Below, in pieces: positions 62,320 to 64,000 of a stretch of DNA of 64,000 nucleotides. The stretch is from the NCBI GenBank assembly GCA_963778375.1, contig CAVZTX010000029.1:1-64000 (forward strand), in the 5' to 3' direction. The notes under the pieces were generated by a model. The model searched no databases. It was given only the letters and a program-made list of their open reading frames with translations, and had not been told where the DNA came from. This DNA comes from CAVZTX01 sp963778375. GTDB lineage: Bacteria; Chloroflexota; Ktedonobacteria; Ktedonobacterales; Ktedonobacteraceae. Position numbers and translations under genes: made by a program. Position 1 is the first letter of the stretch. Each line of letters starts with the position of its first letter.

Positions 62320-63426
62320 CTACAAACGTGACCTTAATGTTTCCCTATATACCCGCTCATATGCATCGATCATCTCATCAAGCGCGAAGTGAGCTTCAAC
62401 ATGAGCGCGGCAGTGAGCGCGTGGAATATCAATCAGATCATCAACTAGCGCTGCTGCATGTGCCCGTTCACCCTCCTCGACCAGAAAACCCGTTTCACCA
62501 TGACGAATGATCTCTTCCGCTGCGCCACGACGAAAGGCGATCACGGGCGTACCGGTCGCCATAGCCTCGACAGCGGTCAAACCAAATGGTTCTTCCCATT
62601 CGATAGGGAAAAGCAGACCAAGCGATTGACCCATGATCTTCCATAGAGCCAGCCGTTCCAACTGTCCAAGATAGGTCACGCGCTCACCAGCTTGTTGTAA
62701 GCGTGGTGCAATGTGCTCGGCATAGTAGCGACGGTCATAGATACCGCCCGCGATCAGCAAACGATATCCTGCTCGTTCGGCGATCTCGATGGCCGCCTCG
62801 ACGCCCTTCTCAGGTGCAATGCGGCCCGCAAAGAGCAGCGGTGCCTCTCTCGAGGGCTTAGGTGAAAAAGGAATAGCATCCAGGTCAAGCCCATTATAAA
62901 TAATGGAATCGATAGGCGTGTACTTCTCATACGTGCGAGCACACGCATGTGATACGGTAATCAGTGTCACAGGATGACCTTGTTGGTGGAGTACGTTGAG
63001 AGCGGTATTGATTTCTGGCGAAACCGCCGGAAGATGCAGAGTGTGAAGCACCGGGATATCGTTGATGAGCGTGCTACAGGCAAAGGCTGGCCAGTCAAAG
63101 GCATGTGCATGGATCAAATCAAACTCCCCGCTGCGCCGCTGTAACTGGAGAAACAGGTCGAGGAAGAGATTTGCCTGGGTAAAGAAACTTGTATCGGCGG
63201 CGCGCTCCTGCATTGCTTCTGAAAAGTTGGCAGGCTGCACTTCATCCGGCACCGTTACCGGCTCGATATCAATACCTGGCACCAAAGAATCGTCGCGGGC
63301 AAAGAGCGTCACACGATGTCCACGTTTCATCAATCCCTGTGCAAGATCGGCCAGGAGCGCCTGCGCTCCGCCCAGGTAAGGCTGGGCAATTGCGGAGACA
63401 AGTGGAGCAACAAGCGCGATTCTCAT
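62320..63426 (-). CDS. Glycosyltransferase family 4 protein
   Basis: This 368-residue GT-B enzyme has GGAQALLADLAQGLMKRGH (acceptor side), LIHAHAFDWPAF, LLFAGRIAPEKGVEAAIEIA (donor domain) and WEEPFGLTAVEAMATGTPV, the E-x7-E nucleotide-sugar signature. The product could be a glycolipid, exopolysaccharide or small molecule. Its ATG overlaps the stop of the upstream PTPS gene by four bases (ATGA), so the two are translationally coupled. Confidence 0.9.
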   Translation of the reverse strand: MRIALVAPLVSAIAQPYLGGAQALLADLAQGLMKRGHRVTLFARDDSLVPGIDIEPVTVPDEVQPANFSEAMQERAADTSFFTQANLFLDLFLQLQRRSGEFDLIHAHAFDWPAFACSTLINDIPVLHTLHLPAVSPEINTALNVLHQQGHPVTLITVSHACARTYEKYTPIDSIIYNGLDLDAIPFSPKPSREAPLLFAGRIAPEKGVEAAIEIAERAGYRLLIAGGIYDRRYYAEHIAPRLQQAGERVTYLGQLERLALWKIMGQSLGLLFPIEWEEPFGLTAVEAMATGTPVIAFRRGAAEEIIRHGETGFLVEEGERAHAAALVDDLIDIPRAHCRAHVEAHFALDEMIDAYERVYRETLRSRL

Positions 63427-63833
63427 AATTCGCCTCGGTAGCTAGCGATATTGTTCTCGGTTTCATAAAGCTTCACTTCATACAACAAACCTTCAGGAAG
63501 TCCCCGTTGCAGGCGTTCCCAGAACTTGATAGCCAGTACCTCTGTAGTGGGAATGTACCCCTCCAGCCAGGGTACATCATAGTTCAGGTGCTTGTGATCA
63601 ACCCAGTTAACTACTTGTTCCTGAATGGCCTGCTTCAATTCTGTCAAATTGAGGACCATACCTGTTCGGGGATTCGGTGTACCTTTCACAGTCACTTCCA
63701 GTATGTAATTGTGACCATGCCCGTTACGGTTAGCGCACTTCTCATAGAGCGCCAGATTTTCTTCTTCGCTGAGGTACTCGCTCCATAAGCGGTGCGATGC
63801 GCTAAAACTTGTCCGTCGTGTCAGGTAAACCAT
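63423..63833 (-). CDS. 6-pyruvoyl-tetrahydropterin synthase/QueD family protein
   Basis: The 136-residue protein has the zinc histidines in FSASHRLW and NGHGHNYILEVTVKG, and the Cys of the catalytic triad in YEKCANRNGHGHN. It is therefore either a PTPS or a QueD (carboxytetrahydropterin synthase). queC and queE are not in the window, so the pathway is open. ATG 63833 with GAGGG eight bases upstream is preferred to 63848. It is coupled to the glycosyltransferase gene and follows an SDR gene on the same strand, so a pterin glycoside unit is conceivable but not shown. Confidence 0.88.
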   Translation of the reverse strand: MVYLTRRTSFSASHRLWSEYLSEEENLALYEKCANRNGHGHNYILEVTVKGTPNPRTGMVLNLTELKQAIQEQVVNWVDHKHLNYDVPWLEGYIPTTEVLAIKFWERLQRGLPEGLLYEVKLYETENNIASYRGEL

Positions 63834-63850
63834 GATAATATCCCTCATGC

Positions 63851-64000
63851 TTATGCGTTGCTAAAGATTTCAATATTGCTTCCGCTGAGCATGCGCCCTG
63901 TGTCATCGGCCAGAAACAATAAAAGCTCCGCCATGGCGTCAGGTGTCATTGCAGCCTTTAAATGCGGCGCAGCCTGGTGCAGCATCTCCGTCTCGACCGC
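63851..64000 (-). CDS. C-terminal end of a short-chain dehydrogenase/reductase (partial)
   Basis: The window edge cuts the gene. The visible 49 residues end with AMAELLLFLADDTGRMLSGS followed by NIEIFSNA and TAA. This is the usual SDR ending (helix AELLLFLA, then G..I and the final strand). Its N-terminal NAD(P) site and Tyr-Lys pair are outside the window. It lies 17 bp before the PTPS gene on the same strand and probably starts or continues that operon. Confidence 0.75.
   Translation of the reverse strand, partial: AVETEMLHQAAPHLKAAMTPDAMAELLLFLADDTGRMLSGSNIEIFSNA

Noticed and set aside
1..64000. tRNA and rRNA genes
   Set aside because: No cloverleaf with a TTCGA loop or rRNA core sequence was recognised on either strand by reading; a tRNAscan or Rfam run would settle this.

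Overview
The window looks like a chromosome segment of a Chloroflexota bacterium, most likely of class Ktedonobacteria. The reasons are moderate GC, long intergenic regions crowded with dispersed palindromic repeats and transposon ends, a LuxR-type AAA regulator, a STAND/TPR protein, a baseplate-J-like membrane protein beside an FtsA-like ATPase, a glmS ribozyme and a large set of mixed housekeeping genes. This placement is inferred from protein style; no rRNA or tRNA gene was seen.

Layout. 1-9,480 is an accessory, decaying region. It holds a complete insertion sequence (209-1823), transposon ends, three copies of a LuxR output-domain module, an inverted-repeat-bounded segment carrying an ABM-domain protein and a seven-repeat beta-propeller lectin, and a doubly frameshifted LuxR/AAA regulator. 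9,500-14,262 holds glmS (frameshifted by a 10-bp duplication) with its glmS ribozyme, a repeat-packed intergenic region and nadE. 14,300-22,900 holds membrane proteins, a cyclase-family hydrolase, a membrane spermidine-synthase-like protein, HD-GYP and glycosyltransferase remnants and a STAND/TPR protein full of repeat insertions. 23,129-34,758 holds fmt, two tiny paralogous membrane proteins, and a minus-strand cell-envelope/translation block in the order alaS, FtsA-like, baseplate-J-like, yqgF, mltG, uppP. 35-43.6 kb holds a P-loop kinase-like protein, YggT, a HAD phosphatase, an rsmD-VOC-HTH operon and a divergent FtsH-like protease. 43.6-52.7 kb holds a GT39-like membrane enzyme, a 36-residue membrane peptide, an LCP protein, a beta-propeller lipoprotein, a Ser/Thr kinase, ridA, dnaA and a NagD-like HAD. 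53.5-64 kb holds an acyl-CoA dehydrogenase, serine beta-lactamase-fold protein, TMEM175-like channel, MFS transporter, M16-like protein, metallophosphoesterase, glutamine synthetase, GT4, a PTPS/QueD homologue and the end of an SDR gene.

Two themes stand out. First, short palindromic repeats (core GTAGGGGC...GCCC and related forms) occur between genes and also in frame inside at least six proteins, where they are translated as extra peptides; this resembles the coding palindromic elements of Rickettsia. Two unrelated proteins share the peptide DTSAMGTINR from the same repeat. Second, seven genes carry nine visible disruptions by frameshift or fragmentation, most of them one-base indels, including the housekeeping genes glmS and rsmD. 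Some of this may be sequence error, but the glmS change is a clean 10-bp tandem duplication.

A third observation is a two-copy element at 137-208 and 9383-9476. It has a 16-nt repeat at 19-nt spacing next to a 17-bp stem, 12-nt loop hairpin, and the stem differs between copies by compensatory changes. An insertion sequence sits inside one copy and the other copy supplies the empty site, which fixes the IS ends and a TAA target duplication.
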